Source: Alphaproteobacteria bacterium | GTDB taxonomy: Bacteria; Pseudomonadota; Alphaproteobacteria; UBA8366; GCA-2717185 | Length of the DNA stretch: 64,000 nucleotides | NCBI GenBank assembly: GCA_040905865.1 | Contig: JBBDQU010000066.1 | Coordinates: forward strand, 1-64,000 | Direction of reading: 5' to 3' | In this document: piece by piece, positions 27,416-35,713 of the stretch | How positions within the stretch are numbered: the stretch's first letter is position 1 | How the letters are laid out: each line of letters starts with the position of its first letter | Notes under the pieces: generated by a model | What the model was told of the DNA's origin: nothing | What the model saw: only the letters and a program-made list of their open reading frames with translations | Databases searched by the model: none | Made by a program: the position numbers and the translations under genes

Positions 27416-27619
27416 ATGGCCGAGATCATCAACCTGCGTGAGTTCCGCAAGAAAAGGGCCCGCAACGAGAAAGCCGCCGAGGCGGCGCGCAGCCGCGCCC
27501 TGGCTGGCCGCACGATGCCTGAAAAGAAACGGGACCAGGACGCCGCCGACCGCGCGAAATCGGATCTCGACAGCAAGAAGCTGGACGGTTCCGATCCCGA
27601 CCCCGGCGAGACAGCGTAA
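27416..27619 (+). CDS. DUF4169-like small basic protein
   Basis: A 67-residue, highly charged, helical protein beginning MAEIINLREFRKKRARNEKA, with the segment GRTMPEKKRDQDAADRAK. This matches the pattern of the small alphaproteobacterial DUF4169 family (MxEIINLRxxRKxxAR, then GRTKxEK). No function is known. It starts two bases after the moaE stop, so it is read with the molybdopterin operon, which need not mean a shared task. Confidence 0.8.
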   Translation: MAEIINLREFRKKRARNEKAAEAARSRALAGRTMPEKKRDQDAADRAKSDLDSKKLDGSDPDPGETA

Positions 27620-27655
27620 TCCACGACGACATGGCCTGGCAGAAGGCGATCTGCT

Positions 27656-28549
27656 CTAGGCGGCGTTGAGCGTCGCGGGCACCTCGCTGCGGACTTCGAT
27701 GTCGTAATCCTGCATCAGCGTCCGGGTCATGTCGCCGGGCGTGAAGCGGTACTCGCCGATTTCGCGGACAGGTGTTACTTCGACGGCGGTACCCGTTAGA
27801 AAGACTTCCGATGCGCCGGCGAGTTCTTCCGGCCTGATATGCCGCTGTACGATCTCATACCCGCGTTTCCTGGCAAGGGCCGATACCGTGCGCTTGGTAA
27901 TGCCGTCGAGGAAGCAGTCCGGTTCCGGCGTGTGCAGTTTGCCGTCTTCCATCAGCATGAAAATATTAGCCCCGGTCGCTTCGGCGATATAGCCGCGATA
28001 ATCCTGCATCAGCGCGTCTGCATAGCCTTCGCGTTCCGCATCGTGCTTTGACAGGGTGCAGATCATGTACAGCCCGGCCGCCTTGGTCTTGCAGGGAATT
28101 GTCGCCGGGTCGGGGCGGCGCCATTTTGCCCATTTCATGCGGATTCCGGCCATCCGGTCGGCGAAGTAATCGGGCCATTCCCATGCGGCGATGGCCACAT
28201 GTATCTGTGTTTTCTGGGCCGAAACGCCCATCATCTCCGCGCCGCGATAGGCGATCGGCCGGATGTAACCGTCCTTGATGCCCTGCCTTTCCACGACCAG
28301 TCTGCAGGCGGCATTGATTTCATCGACCGTATAGGGAATCTTGAAATCCATGGTCCGGGCGCCGGCGAAAAGCCGCTCGGTATGTTCGTTAAGCTTGAAG
28401 ATACGGCCGTCATAGGCGCGCTCGCCCTCGAACACGCAGGATGCGTAATGCAGCGCATGCGTCAGGACATGGACATTGGCATCCTTCCAGGGAACCAGGC
28501 CGCCATCCATCCAGATAAATCCCGGGCGGTTATCGTAGCTCATATCCAT
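27656..28549 (-). CDS. ilvE: Branched-chain amino acid aminotransferase
   Basis: IlvE is a PLP enzyme of fold type IV that transfers amino groups between glutamate and the keto acids of Leu, Ile and Val. The 297-residue length is normal. Landmarks are THALHYASCVFEGERAYDGR (about residues 30-49), PCKTKAAGLYM (with the PLP lysine, about 159), EATGANIFM, and FLDGITKRTV; the tail has GTAVEVTPVREIG. GGGAG lies 6 bases ahead of the ATG at 28549. Its TAG stop falls in TAGAGCA, an end motif of the palindromic repeats, and another repeat copy lies just upstream. Confidence 0.94.
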   Translation of the reverse strand: MDMSYDNRPGFIWMDGGLVPWKDANVHVLTHALHYASCVFEGERAYDGRIFKLNEHTERLFAGARTMDFKIPYTVDEINAACRLVVERQGIKDGYIRPIAYRGAEMMGVSAQKTQIHVAIAAWEWPDYFADRMAGIRMKWAKWRRPDPATIPCKTKAAGLYMICTLSKHDAEREGYADALMQDYRGYIAEATGANIFMLMEDGKLHTPEPDCFLDGITKRTVSALARKRGYEIVQRHIRPEELAGASEVFLTGTAVEVTPVREIGEYRFTPGDMTRTLMQDYDIEVRSEVPATLNAA

Positions 28550-28587
28550 CGATTTCTCCCTGATCGATCCGTTTCATGCGAATATTT

Positions 28588-28631
28588 GATCGGATCATGG
28601 CCTGCTGGAATCGCCTCTGACGATCCAACAG
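28588..28631. repeat. Palindromic intergenic repeat, copy 3 (partial)
   Basis: GATCGGATCATGG leads into CTGCTGGAATCG and CGATCCAACAG, which form an imperfect stem. The stretch aligns with 18775-18813 at about 29 of 38 positions. It lies between ilvE and the MarR-type gene, which are divergent, so it occupies their shared promoter region. Confidence 0.5.
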
Positions 28632-28763
28632 CCCAGTAAATTTACCGGCAACATGAAATAAAGTAACATGTTGTCGGAAAACCGGCCGACTTTGTAACAT
28701 TCGCACGATTTTTGTGTCAAACATGCTGCCATAATATACGCGGCATCATACAGGAGTATACCG

Positions 28764-29267
28764 GTGGATAGCGCGGCGCCCACAACTGCAACCCCTTCAT
28801 ATCTGCGCGATGAGGAGCTGCGCCAGGGTATCGAAATGATGTTCTACGCCTATCGCGACTTCACGGCGGAACCGGATGCCATTCTCCAGCAGTTCGGTTT
28901 CGGCCGCGCGCATCACCGCGTGATTTACTTCGTCGGCCGTTATCCGGGTGCTTCCGTGTCTGCACTGCTCGCCATCCTCAAAATCACGAAGCAGAGCCTG
29001 AACCGCGTTCTGGGACAACTGGTGCGCGAAGGCTTTATCGTGCAGGTACAGGGTGTCGAGGACAGGCGCCAGCGGTTGCTGGAACTGACGGTGAAAGGAC
29101 GCGCCCTGGAGATGCAATTGACCGCCAACCAGCGCGAACGGTTTTATCGGGCATACAGGGAATCGGGCGCGGACGCGGTGGAAGGTTTCCGGAAGGTCAT
29201 ACTGGCGCTGATATCGGGGAACGAGGATCGCCGGCGGTTCGCCCCCGACGGGGATCCGGACAGGTAG
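28764..29267 (+). CDS. MarR family regulator (PetP-like)
   Basis: A winged-helix MarR protein of 167 residues. The DNA-binding part covers RAHHRVIYFVGRYPGASVSA, LLAILKITKQSLNRVLGQLV and the wing VQGVEDRRQRLLELT. It starts at GTG 28764 with AGGAG upstream. An OmpR-type regulator and a kinase follow on the same strand. A MarR gene directly before an OmpR gene is the arrangement of petP-petR, known in Rhodobacter capsulatus next to the bc1 genes; the bc1 genes here lie 13 kb away. The PetP identity is therefore likely but inferred. Confidence 0.85.
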   Translation: MDSAAPTTATPSYLRDEELRQGIEMMFYAYRDFTAEPDAILQQFGFGRAHHRVIYFVGRYPGASVSALLAILKITKQSLNRVLGQLVREGFIVQVQGVEDRRQRLLELTVKGRALEMQLTANQRERFYRAYRESGADAVEGFRKVILALISGNEDRRRFAPDGDPDR

Positions 29268-29309
29268 GCGGATGAAGCAAAACAGGCAGATTGCCGGGAT
29301 GCATGTGCG

Positions 29310-29993
29310 ATGATGCCGGACGAACCTCATATCCTTGTCGTCGACGACGACAAGCGCTTGCGGGACCTGCTTCGCAAATACCTGATGGACAATGGCTTCC
29401 GGGTTACCGTCGCCATGGAGGCCATCGACGCGCGGGCGCGCCTGCAGGCAATGGAGTACGACCTTATCGTGATGGACCGTATGATGCCGGGTGAAGACGG
29501 GCTGGCGTTGACCCGGGCGATCCGCGAAGGCAGTGCTGTCCCGATACTGATGCTGACCGCGCTGGACGGGATAGACGCGCGCATCGACGGGCTGGAAGGC
29601 GGTGTGGACGACTACCTGACCAAACCTTTCGAGCCCCGCGAACTGCTGCTCCGGATCACGACGATACTGCGCCGCGTTCGACCTTCCGCGACGGATCGGA
29701 AGGAAATCCGTATCGGCGAGTTCCTGTTCGACCCCAAACGGGAGGTGCTGTCCAGCGGCGGCAACGCAATCCGGCTGACCGCGTCCGAAGCAAGCCTTCT
29801 GGCAGTCCTGGCCGAAAACGCAGGTACCGTTCTGAGCCGCGAAGATTTGACGCAGCTTTGTGAAATCGATGGCAGCGACCGTATGATCGACGTTCAGGTA
29901 ACGCGGCTGCGCCGCAAGATCGAGCCGGATGCCAGAATGCCGCGATATCTGAAAACGGTGCGCGGACGGGGGTACGTTCTGTGGCCCGACTAA
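29310..29993 (+). CDS. OmpR family response regulator (PetR-like)
   Basis: A two-component response regulator of 227 residues. The receiver domain has the acidic pocket VVDDD (10-14), phosphoacceptor Asp56 in VMDRMMPGEDG, LTALDG, and the conserved lysine in YLTKPFEPREL. The C-terminal winged-helix domain shows LTASEASLLAVLAENAG, REDLTQL, DRMIDVQVTRLRRKIE and TVRGRGYVL. It lies 42 bases after the MarR-type gene and overlaps the sensor kinase by 13 bases, giving a three-gene regulatory operon. Target genes are not visible; the bc1 operon is a candidate by analogy with PetR. Confidence 0.93.
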   Translation: MMPDEPHILVVDDDKRLRDLLRKYLMDNGFRVTVAMEAIDARARLQAMEYDLIVMDRMMPGEDGLALTRAIREGSAVPILMLTALDGIDARIDGLEGGVDDYLTKPFEPRELLLRITTILRRVRPSATDRKEIRIGEFLFDPKREVLSSGGNAIRLTASEASLLAVLAENAGTVLSREDLTQLCEIDGSDRMIDVQVTRLRRKIEPDARMPRYLKTVRGRGYVLWPD

Positions 29994-31324
29994 ATCGCTG
30001 GAATCCCGCCCTGCTGGTAAAGCGGGTTCTGCCGCGCACCCTGTTCGGCCGGTCGCTCTTGATCATCGTGTCGCCGCTGATCCTGTTGCAGCTGATTTCC
30101 GCGCATATTTTCTATGATCGCCACTGGGAATCGATCACGCGCCGGCTGTCCAGCGCCATCGCCGGCGATATCGCGATGGTCATGGAGGAATTGCGCGAGG
30201 ATCCCAGCCCGGAAGGGCAGGCGCTGCTGTTCTCCAAAGCTCTCCGGACCTTCGGTTTTGCCATAACCATGCATCCGGGCGCCATCCTGCCCAACGAAAC
30301 CCTGCCGGTGGAAAACGAGCGGATCGACAAGGTCCTGACGATTTCGCTGAAGCAGTTGATCAACCGCCCTTTTCATATCGACACATCCTCCTACAAGGAA
30401 CAGGTCGTCATCGAAATCCAGCTGGCCGAGGGAGTCATGCGGGTTGTGGCGCCGGGCAGCCGGCTGTTCAGCTCGACAACCTACATCTTCATCCTGTGGA
30501 TGGTCGGTTCGTCGCTGATCCTGTTTGCGGTTGCGTCCGTGTTCATGCGCAATCAGATCCGCCCGATCCGGCGGCTGGCCCGCGCCGCGGACAGTTTTGG
30601 CAAGGGGCGGCCGGTGGAGGAAGATTTCCGTGCCGGCGGCGCAATGGAGGTCCGGCAGGCCGCGAGCGCCTTCAACCTGATGCGGGAACGCATCCGTCGC
30701 CAGATTCGCCAGCGCACGGATATGCTTTCCGGCGTCAGCCACGATCTGCGCACGCCGTTGACCCGCATGAAGCTGCAACTCGCCATGTTTGGCGACAGTC
30801 CTGAAGTGGAAGGGCTGAAGGCTGACGTGGTCCAAATGGAAAAGATGGTGGAAGGCTACCTGACTTTCGCACGTGGCGAAGGGGACGAACCGGCGGTCGA
30901 GACCGACCTCAGCAGCCTTGTCGAAGATGTTGTGAACGGATGGCGGCGCAATGGCACGGTCATCGATGCGCATGTAGAGGGCCGGTTGCAGGCCTGGTTG
31001 CGGCCCAATGCGGTGAAGCGGTGTCTTGAAAACCTGATCGCGAATGCAAACCGCTATGGCGAGCATATCTGGGTCAATGCCGGCAAGCGGGGGGCCGAAA
31101 CCGAAATCTCCATTGACGATGACGGCCCGGGCATTCCCGAGGAAATGCGCGAAGATGTGTTTCGTCCCTTCCTGCGGCTGGACGAATCCCGCAACCCCGA
31201 AACCGGCGGGACGGGTCTTGGCCTGGCGATCGCGCGCGATATCGCCCGTGCCCATGGGGGCGATATCGTGCTGGAAACGTCGCCGCATGGCGGTCTTCGC
31301 GCCCTTGTCCGGCTGCCGATCTGA
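29981..31324 (+). CDS. Sensor histidine kinase (EnvZ-like)
   Basis: An inner-membrane histidine kinase of 447 residues that should phosphorylate the overlapping OmpR-type regulator. Transmembrane helices lie near residues 24-45 and 166-189, bracketing a periplasmic sensor of about 120 residues with no cysteines. A HAMP domain follows (NQIRPIRRLARAADSFGKGR), then the phosphoacceptor helix with His254 in GVSHDLRTPL, and the ATPase domain: N box CLENLIANANRYG, G1 DDDGPGIP, G2 GGTGLGLAIA. The start is GTG 29981 inside the regulator gene. The signal is unknown. Confidence 0.93.
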   Translation: MARLNRWNPALLVKRVLPRTLFGRSLLIIVSPLILLQLISAHIFYDRHWESITRRLSSAIAGDIAMVMEELREDPSPEGQALLFSKALRTFGFAITMHPGAILPNETLPVENERIDKVLTISLKQLINRPFHIDTSSYKEQVVIEIQLAEGVMRVVAPGSRLFSSTTYIFILWMVGSSLILFAVASVFMRNQIRPIRRLARAADSFGKGRPVEEDFRAGGAMEVRQAASAFNLMRERIRRQIRQRTDMLSGVSHDLRTPLTRMKLQLAMFGDSPEVEGLKADVVQMEKMVEGYLTFARGEGDEPAVETDLSSLVEDVVNGWRRNGTVIDAHVEGRLQAWLRPNAVKRCLENLIANANRYGEHIWVNAGKRGAETEISIDDDGPGIPEEMREDVFRPFLRLDESRNPETGGTGLGLAIARDIARAHGGDIVLETSPHGGLRALVRLPI

Positions 31325-31459
31325 GACCGGCCGCGTATTGCCGGCGGCGTGATTATATTGAGGGATGACGTTAACCAATAAATCATCCTTTAATTAATAT
31401 AGTCCGGTTATGGGACATAGGGTTCCGCTGCGGCCAAACCCCTGGAAAACGATACCAAA

Positions 31460-32653
31460 TTGCCCACCTGGAACGTAAATATCCCCGAAATTCTCGACAG
31501 CCACAAACTATGGCTGGTTAACAGCGATGGCGGGCGGCAGGCGGACCTTTCGCGCCGGGAGTTGATGGAGGAGGATTTTTCGCGAAAGTCGCTGGATCGG
31601 GCGAATTTTGTCGGCGCGATCCTGAAGAACGCTTCCTTCGTGCAGGCAAGCCTTGTGGAAGCCGACATGTTCGGCGTGAACCTGCTGAATGCGGATCTGC
31701 GCAACGCGAATTTTACCAAGGCCATCCTGAAGGGCGCGATGCTGCGCGGCGCAAATCTCGAAAACGCGAATTTGAACGCAGCCGACCTGCGCGGCGGTAT
31801 CATACTTGAAGCGGATGGGGCGAGCACGCTTGGGCGGGACAGAACCGACATCAGCGACTGCTTCATGAACTATGCGACGATGCGCCGTACCCGTATGTCC
31901 GGCGTGGATCTGCGCGGGTCGCGCCTCGTGGGCGCCAGTCTCGAAGGCGCCTTTCTGTTCGGCGCCGACCTGTCCGGGACCAACCTGACCAATGCCGACC
32001 TGCGCGGCGCCGACCTGTCGGAGGCCCGGCTGGCCGGAACCAGCCTGGAGCGGGCGGATCTGCGCGGCGTGCAACTGCGCAACGCCATTTTCGACGCGAC
32101 CGACATGCGCGGGGCGCGGATGGATACGGCCCTGGAAATGGTTATCGACCTGAACCGGTGCACGATTGGCGAATCCGTCACGGCAATTTCCTTTGGCGAT
32201 TTTCCGGCGCAATTCCGGGCGGCGCTGCACCAGCACGAATCCTGGGTCAAGAGCGGCGGGGCGACGGGCCGGCCGGCTGTCCTGTCCGGAATGAACCTCG
32301 AGAATTTCGACCTGTCCGGGCGAAATCTTAGCGGGATAAAGCTGCGCGGCGCGCGACTGCGCGGTGCGAACCTGACGGGCTGCATCCTGATGCTGTCCGA
32401 TCTCAACGGCGCCGACTTGCGCAATACAAACCTGGAGGCCGCCAACCTGACCGGCGTCAGCCTGACGGAAGCCAATCTCTCGGGCGCCAGGATGCAGCGT
32501 GTTGTCCTGGGCGCGATCCCCTTGCGTGCGAAGGATGGAAACGCCACGGGCAGGATCCAGCGCGTGAGCCTGAAGAATGCCATACTGGCGGATACCGATC
32601 TTGCCGGGGTCGATTTTTCGGAATGCAACATGGATGGCGTGAAGTGGGAATAG
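31460..32653 (+). CDS. Pentapeptide-repeat protein with two similar halves
   Basis: A 397-residue protein built mostly of A(D/N)LxX pentapeptides, which fold into a right-handed quadrilateral helix. Two repeat runs (about residues 28-230 and 270-370) are each introduced by a related non-repeat segment: HKLWLVNSDGGRQADLSRRE near 14 and HESWVKSGGATGRPAVLSGM near 254. That suggests an internal duplication of a lead-in plus repeat module. No signal peptide or membrane helix is seen. The start is TTG at 31460 with an AT-rich leader. Such proteins can mimic DNA or act as scaffolds, but no function can be claimed. Its TAG stop begins a TAGAGCGCATCACA repeat-end motif. Confidence 0.85.
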   Translation: MPTWNVNIPEILDSHKLWLVNSDGGRQADLSRRELMEEDFSRKSLDRANFVGAILKNASFVQASLVEADMFGVNLLNADLRNANFTKAILKGAMLRGANLENANLNAADLRGGIILEADGASTLGRDRTDISDCFMNYATMRRTRMSGVDLRGSRLVGASLEGAFLFGADLSGTNLTNADLRGADLSEARLAGTSLERADLRGVQLRNAIFDATDMRGARMDTALEMVIDLNRCTIGESVTAISFGDFPAQFRAALHQHESWVKSGGATGRPAVLSGMNLENFDLSGRNLSGIKLRGARLRGANLTGCILMLSDLNGADLRNTNLEAANLTGVSLTEANLSGARMQRVVLGAIPLRAKDGNATGRIQRVSLKNAILADTDLAGVDFSECNMDGVKWE

Positions 32654-32659
32654 AGCGCA

Positions 32660-33880
32660 TCACACGTGCGGACGGTCACCCGGAAGGTCTTTCGGCTTCA
32701 GGATAAGCAGCGTCATCGGGCCGATAGCCGTGACAAGGGCAACCGATGCAAACGCCAGCGCCCAGGCTGTTACGCCGCCTCCGGCCAGATCGAGGATCAG
32801 CCCGACGGCCAGCGGTCCGATAAAGCCGCCTGCATAGCCCATCGTCGAATGAACCGCGAGCGTCGCGCCCCGCTGACCGGGCAGGGCGCTACCGGCGGCG
32901 CCGGCGGTCAAGGACGACGAATCGGCCCAGATCAGCATGCCGTACAGAATGCAGAGCACGGCGGCGAATTCATACGAAACCGCAGGCGCAAAGCCGATAG
33001 CCAGCGCCATGGCCATCGAAGCCAGCATGACGATGAACACGAAGCGGCGGCGGCCGATCCGCATGGCCAGTTCGTTGCCGGACACGCTGGCCCAGACGCC
33101 GAATAGCGCAAGCGCCGTGGCGATGGCTGTCGGCGAAATCACAGGCGCGCCGTCGCCCGATCGGGCGGCCGCGAAGAACAGGAACGTCACGACCCAGGTG
33201 CGCAGGACGCTCATTTCCCAGGTATGGACCAGATAACCCAGCGAATAGGCCAGCGCGGACCGGTTTCGCAGGACTGGCAGGAAATTCAAAAGCGCGGTGT
33301 GTCCGCCGATCCGTCTCTGCGGTATCCGAGATGGCAGCAATGCGGCCATAATCAGGCATGCCAGCAGCGCACCGGCGCCGCCGATGGCGATTGCCCATTG
33401 CCATCCGAACCAGGCTGCAGCCATACCCGCCACCACAAACGAACAGGCGCCGCTGACGCCAACGGCGGCGGCGTGAAACGATACAGCCCGGGACTGGCGG
33501 GGGCCTTCGACAAGGTCGCTGAGCGCCTTGAGGCCCGGCATATAGGTTCCGGCCCAGCCGATACCGGCCAGGATACGGAAAAATACGGCGGACCACAGAC
33601 CCTCGGCGAGCAGGGCGTAACCGAACAGCGCCATTGCCGTCAGGGCCGTGGAAAACAGGTATACCCGTTTTGGATCGACCCGGTCGGTCAGCGAAACCAG
33701 TACCGGGACCGTCAGGGTATAGGCGGCATAAAACGCCCCGACAATCCATCCCGCTTCCGTATTGGTCAATCGCCACGTATCGATGAACGCCGGCAGCAGC
33801 GCCGCCACCGCAAACGCGCCAATCTGCGCCAGCGCCTGCGAAACACATATGACGGCAGTGATTCGGCCTGGTGTCATCAA
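32660..33880 (-). CDS. MFS transporter (CynX/NimT-like)
   Basis: A 406-residue carrier with about twelve membrane helices. The loop 2-3 motif of the major facilitator family appears as LTDRVDPKRVYLFS near residue 65. GIGWAGTYMPGLKALSDLVEGPRQSRA between helices 4 and 5, and the later GMLIWADSSSLTAGAAGSAL, resemble the CynX/NimT anion-type carriers. It would move a small organic anion or drug by proton coupling. It converges on the pentapeptide gene with six bases between stops. No catabolic partner lies adjacent. Confidence 0.87.
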   Translation of the reverse strand: MMTPGRITAVICVSQALAQIGAFAVAALLPAFIDTWRLTNTEAGWIVGAFYAAYTLTVPVLVSLTDRVDPKRVYLFSTALTAMALFGYALLAEGLWSAVFFRILAGIGWAGTYMPGLKALSDLVEGPRQSRAVSFHAAAVGVSGACSFVVAGMAAAWFGWQWAIAIGGAGALLACLIMAALLPSRIPQRRIGGHTALLNFLPVLRNRSALAYSLGYLVHTWEMSVLRTWVVTFLFFAAARSGDGAPVISPTAIATALALFGVWASVSGNELAMRIGRRRFVFIVMLASMAMALAIGFAPAVSYEFAAVLCILYGMLIWADSSSLTAGAAGSALPGQRGATLAVHSTMGYAGGFIGPLAVGLILDLAGGGVTAWALAFASVALVTAIGPMTLLILKPKDLPGDRPHV

Positions 33881-34031
33881 GGAGCGCTCCCGGCACGGAG
33901 CGCGCGGCTGCGTTGCCTGTTTTCCCGATAAAGCTGCCTATTCAGTAACGCAAATCAGTCGTGCCGCAAATTAATTCCCAGCCAGGGCAACCGGAAGGCC
34001 GGTAACGGCGGCGCCACACGCGAATGTCGGG

Positions 34032-35180
34032 TCAGGCGCGTGCCCGGCCGAGCGCGCCGCCGATTTTTTCGACCGCCTTCAGCCCGCTTCCCGTCAGGAC
34101 GACGGCCACGGTCTCGTTCGGGCCTATGGTGCCGTCCGCCAGCAGCTTGCTGAGCCCGGCGCATGCGGTGGCGCTGGTGGGTTCCACGAAATAGCCCATC
34201 TGGCCCAGGTTACGCAGTGCGGCGACGATTTCGTCTTCTTCGACGGTTGTAATCGAACCATCGGATTCGTGCACGGCGTCCAGGACTTCGCGCAATCGCA
34301 CCGGCGTCGCGGAGGCGATGCCGTCCGCAATGGTCGGCTTGGCCGGAAAACGGGTTGCGTCGCGGACGCCTGACTGAAGCGCCGCGTGATAGGGCGCGCA
34401 GTTGGCGGCCTGGATGGCGTGGATGCGCGGTAGCCTGTCGATCTGCCCGCAGGCGAGCAATTCCGCGAAGCCGATATGGCTGCCCATGATGTTGCTGCCC
34501 TGGCCAAGTGGGGCCACGACACAATCCGGCGCCCTGAACCCGAACTGTTCCCAGAGCTCGAAGGCCAGAGTCTTGGTGCCTTCCAGGAAAAAAGGCTGGT
34601 GGTTATGGGCCGCATAAAACGTGTTGGCCGCTTCCGCCAGCGCAGCATCCGCGACGTCATCCCGGCTGCCGTCAATGGCGGTGACATCGGCGCCCATCGC
34701 CGCCATCTGGATTTTCTTCGCTTCGGGGGCGGCGGCGGGGACGAAAATCCGGCAGGCAAGGCCAAGCGCCGCCGCGTAGGTGGCGGCGGATGCGCCGGCA
34801 TTGCCGGATGAGTCCTCCAGAATTGCCGATACGCCCGCCTGTTTCAGATAATTCAGCATGACCATCGTGCCCCGGTCCTTGAAGGAGCCGGAAACCATCA
34901 GATAATCCGCCTTGAAGTGTACGCGTACGCCTTGCCACGATGCGGCGAGCAACGGCGTCCACCCGGCGCCCAGTGTCACCGCCGGTGGTCCCGGCAGGCG
35001 AACCGCTTTCGCATAGCGCCATAGCGAATGTTCGCTCACGACGATATCGTCAGGGCTCAACCCCGCACCCGGTGTCAAGTTGACGTAGCCGCCGTCATCC
35101 GGCGCCTTCCACAGCGGTTCCGTCGTGGGCCAGATTGCGCCGGTGCGCGGGTTGATGTAGCGCGCGGGGACGGTGTTCAT
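34032..35180 (-). CDS. Threonine-synthase-like PLP enzyme
   Basis: A PLP enzyme of fold type II, 382 residues, annotated as threonine synthase by likeness. Landmarks are GAGWTPLL, the PLP lysine in SGSFKDRGTMVML (near residue 104), DSSGNAGASAATYAAALG, LGQGSNIMGSHIGF, and a final VLTGSGLKAVEKI. It may make threonine from phosphohomoserine or act on another hydroxyamino acid. I chose the ATG at 35180 (MNTVPARYINP), preceded by GGAG; an upstream in-frame start adds an Arg-rich tail that looks artificial. No other threonine-pathway genes are close, so a catabolic paralogue is possible. Confidence 0.82.
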   Translation of the reverse strand: MNTVPARYINPRTGAIWPTTEPLWKAPDDGGYVNLTPGAGLSPDDIVVSEHSLWRYAKAVRLPGPPAVTLGAGWTPLLAASWQGVRVHFKADYLMVSGSFKDRGTMVMLNYLKQAGVSAILEDSSGNAGASAATYAAALGLACRIFVPAAAPEAKKIQMAAMGADVTAIDGSRDDVADAALAEAANTFYAAHNHQPFFLEGTKTLAFELWEQFGFRAPDCVVAPLGQGSNIMGSHIGFAELLACGQIDRLPRIHAIQAANCAPYHAALQSGVRDATRFPAKPTIADGIASATPVRLREVLDAVHESDGSITTVEEDEIVAALRNLGQMGYFVEPTSATACAGLSKLLADGTIGPNETVAVVLTGSGLKAVEKIGGALGRARA

Positions 35181-35303
35181 TTCATCAGGCTCCGGCTTGC
35201 CATTCAGTTCCGGATCAGGGCGGCGACATGTACCGAAGTTTCGCCTACACCCATTGCGGCGCCGCTTGCCGCGCAAACGCCAATCGCCGGGGCAAGCATG
35301 CGT

Positions 35304-35624
35304 CTATTTCGAGGCGCAGGAAATGCACTGGGCGGCATGCGGCAGAATCGCCAGCCGCTTCTCGTCAATCGCCTCGCCGCAGGTTGCGCAATCCCCATAG
35401 GTATCCGCCGCGATGCGGGCCAGCGCGGCCTTGATCTGCGCGATTTCATGCAGGGCGGAATCTTCCAGGCCTTCGAGAACTTCATCGCCTTCGGCTTCGG
35501 TTGCCTGTTCGGCGAAATCCGGGTCCGCGGGTTCCCTCAGATCCTCTTCGATCTCGTGCACCCGCGCCTTCAGAAACGACATTCGTTCTTCAAGCTGCGC
35601 CTTTATCTTCTGTGTGTCCAACAT
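35304..35624 (-). CDS. DksA/TraR family zinc-finger protein
   Basis: A 106-residue regulator of the DksA/TraR group, which bind the RNA polymerase secondary channel and alter promoter use with ppGpp. It has an N-terminal coiled-coil (QLEERMSFLKARVHEIEEDL, then acidic residues) and a C-terminal four-cysteine zinc finger: CATC near residue 80 and CISC near residue 101, with EAIDEKRLAILPHA between. It is shorter than housekeeping DksA and lacks the usual DXXDXA tip at the expected place, so it is probably a DksA-like paralogue. It follows the exopolysaccharide genes on the same strand. Confidence 0.87.
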   Translation of the reverse strand: MLDTQKIKAQLEERMSFLKARVHEIEEDLREPADPDFAEQATEAEGDEVLEGLEDSALHEIAQIKAALARIAADTYGDCATCGEAIDEKRLAILPHAAQCISCASK

Positions 35625-35713
35625 GACTCCATACCTGTATCGGGTGTTGCCAACTCATTGCGCGACCGTAGCTTATTTTCGCGGTTTGTTGGAAAATTTC
35701 CTCGATTGGATCA

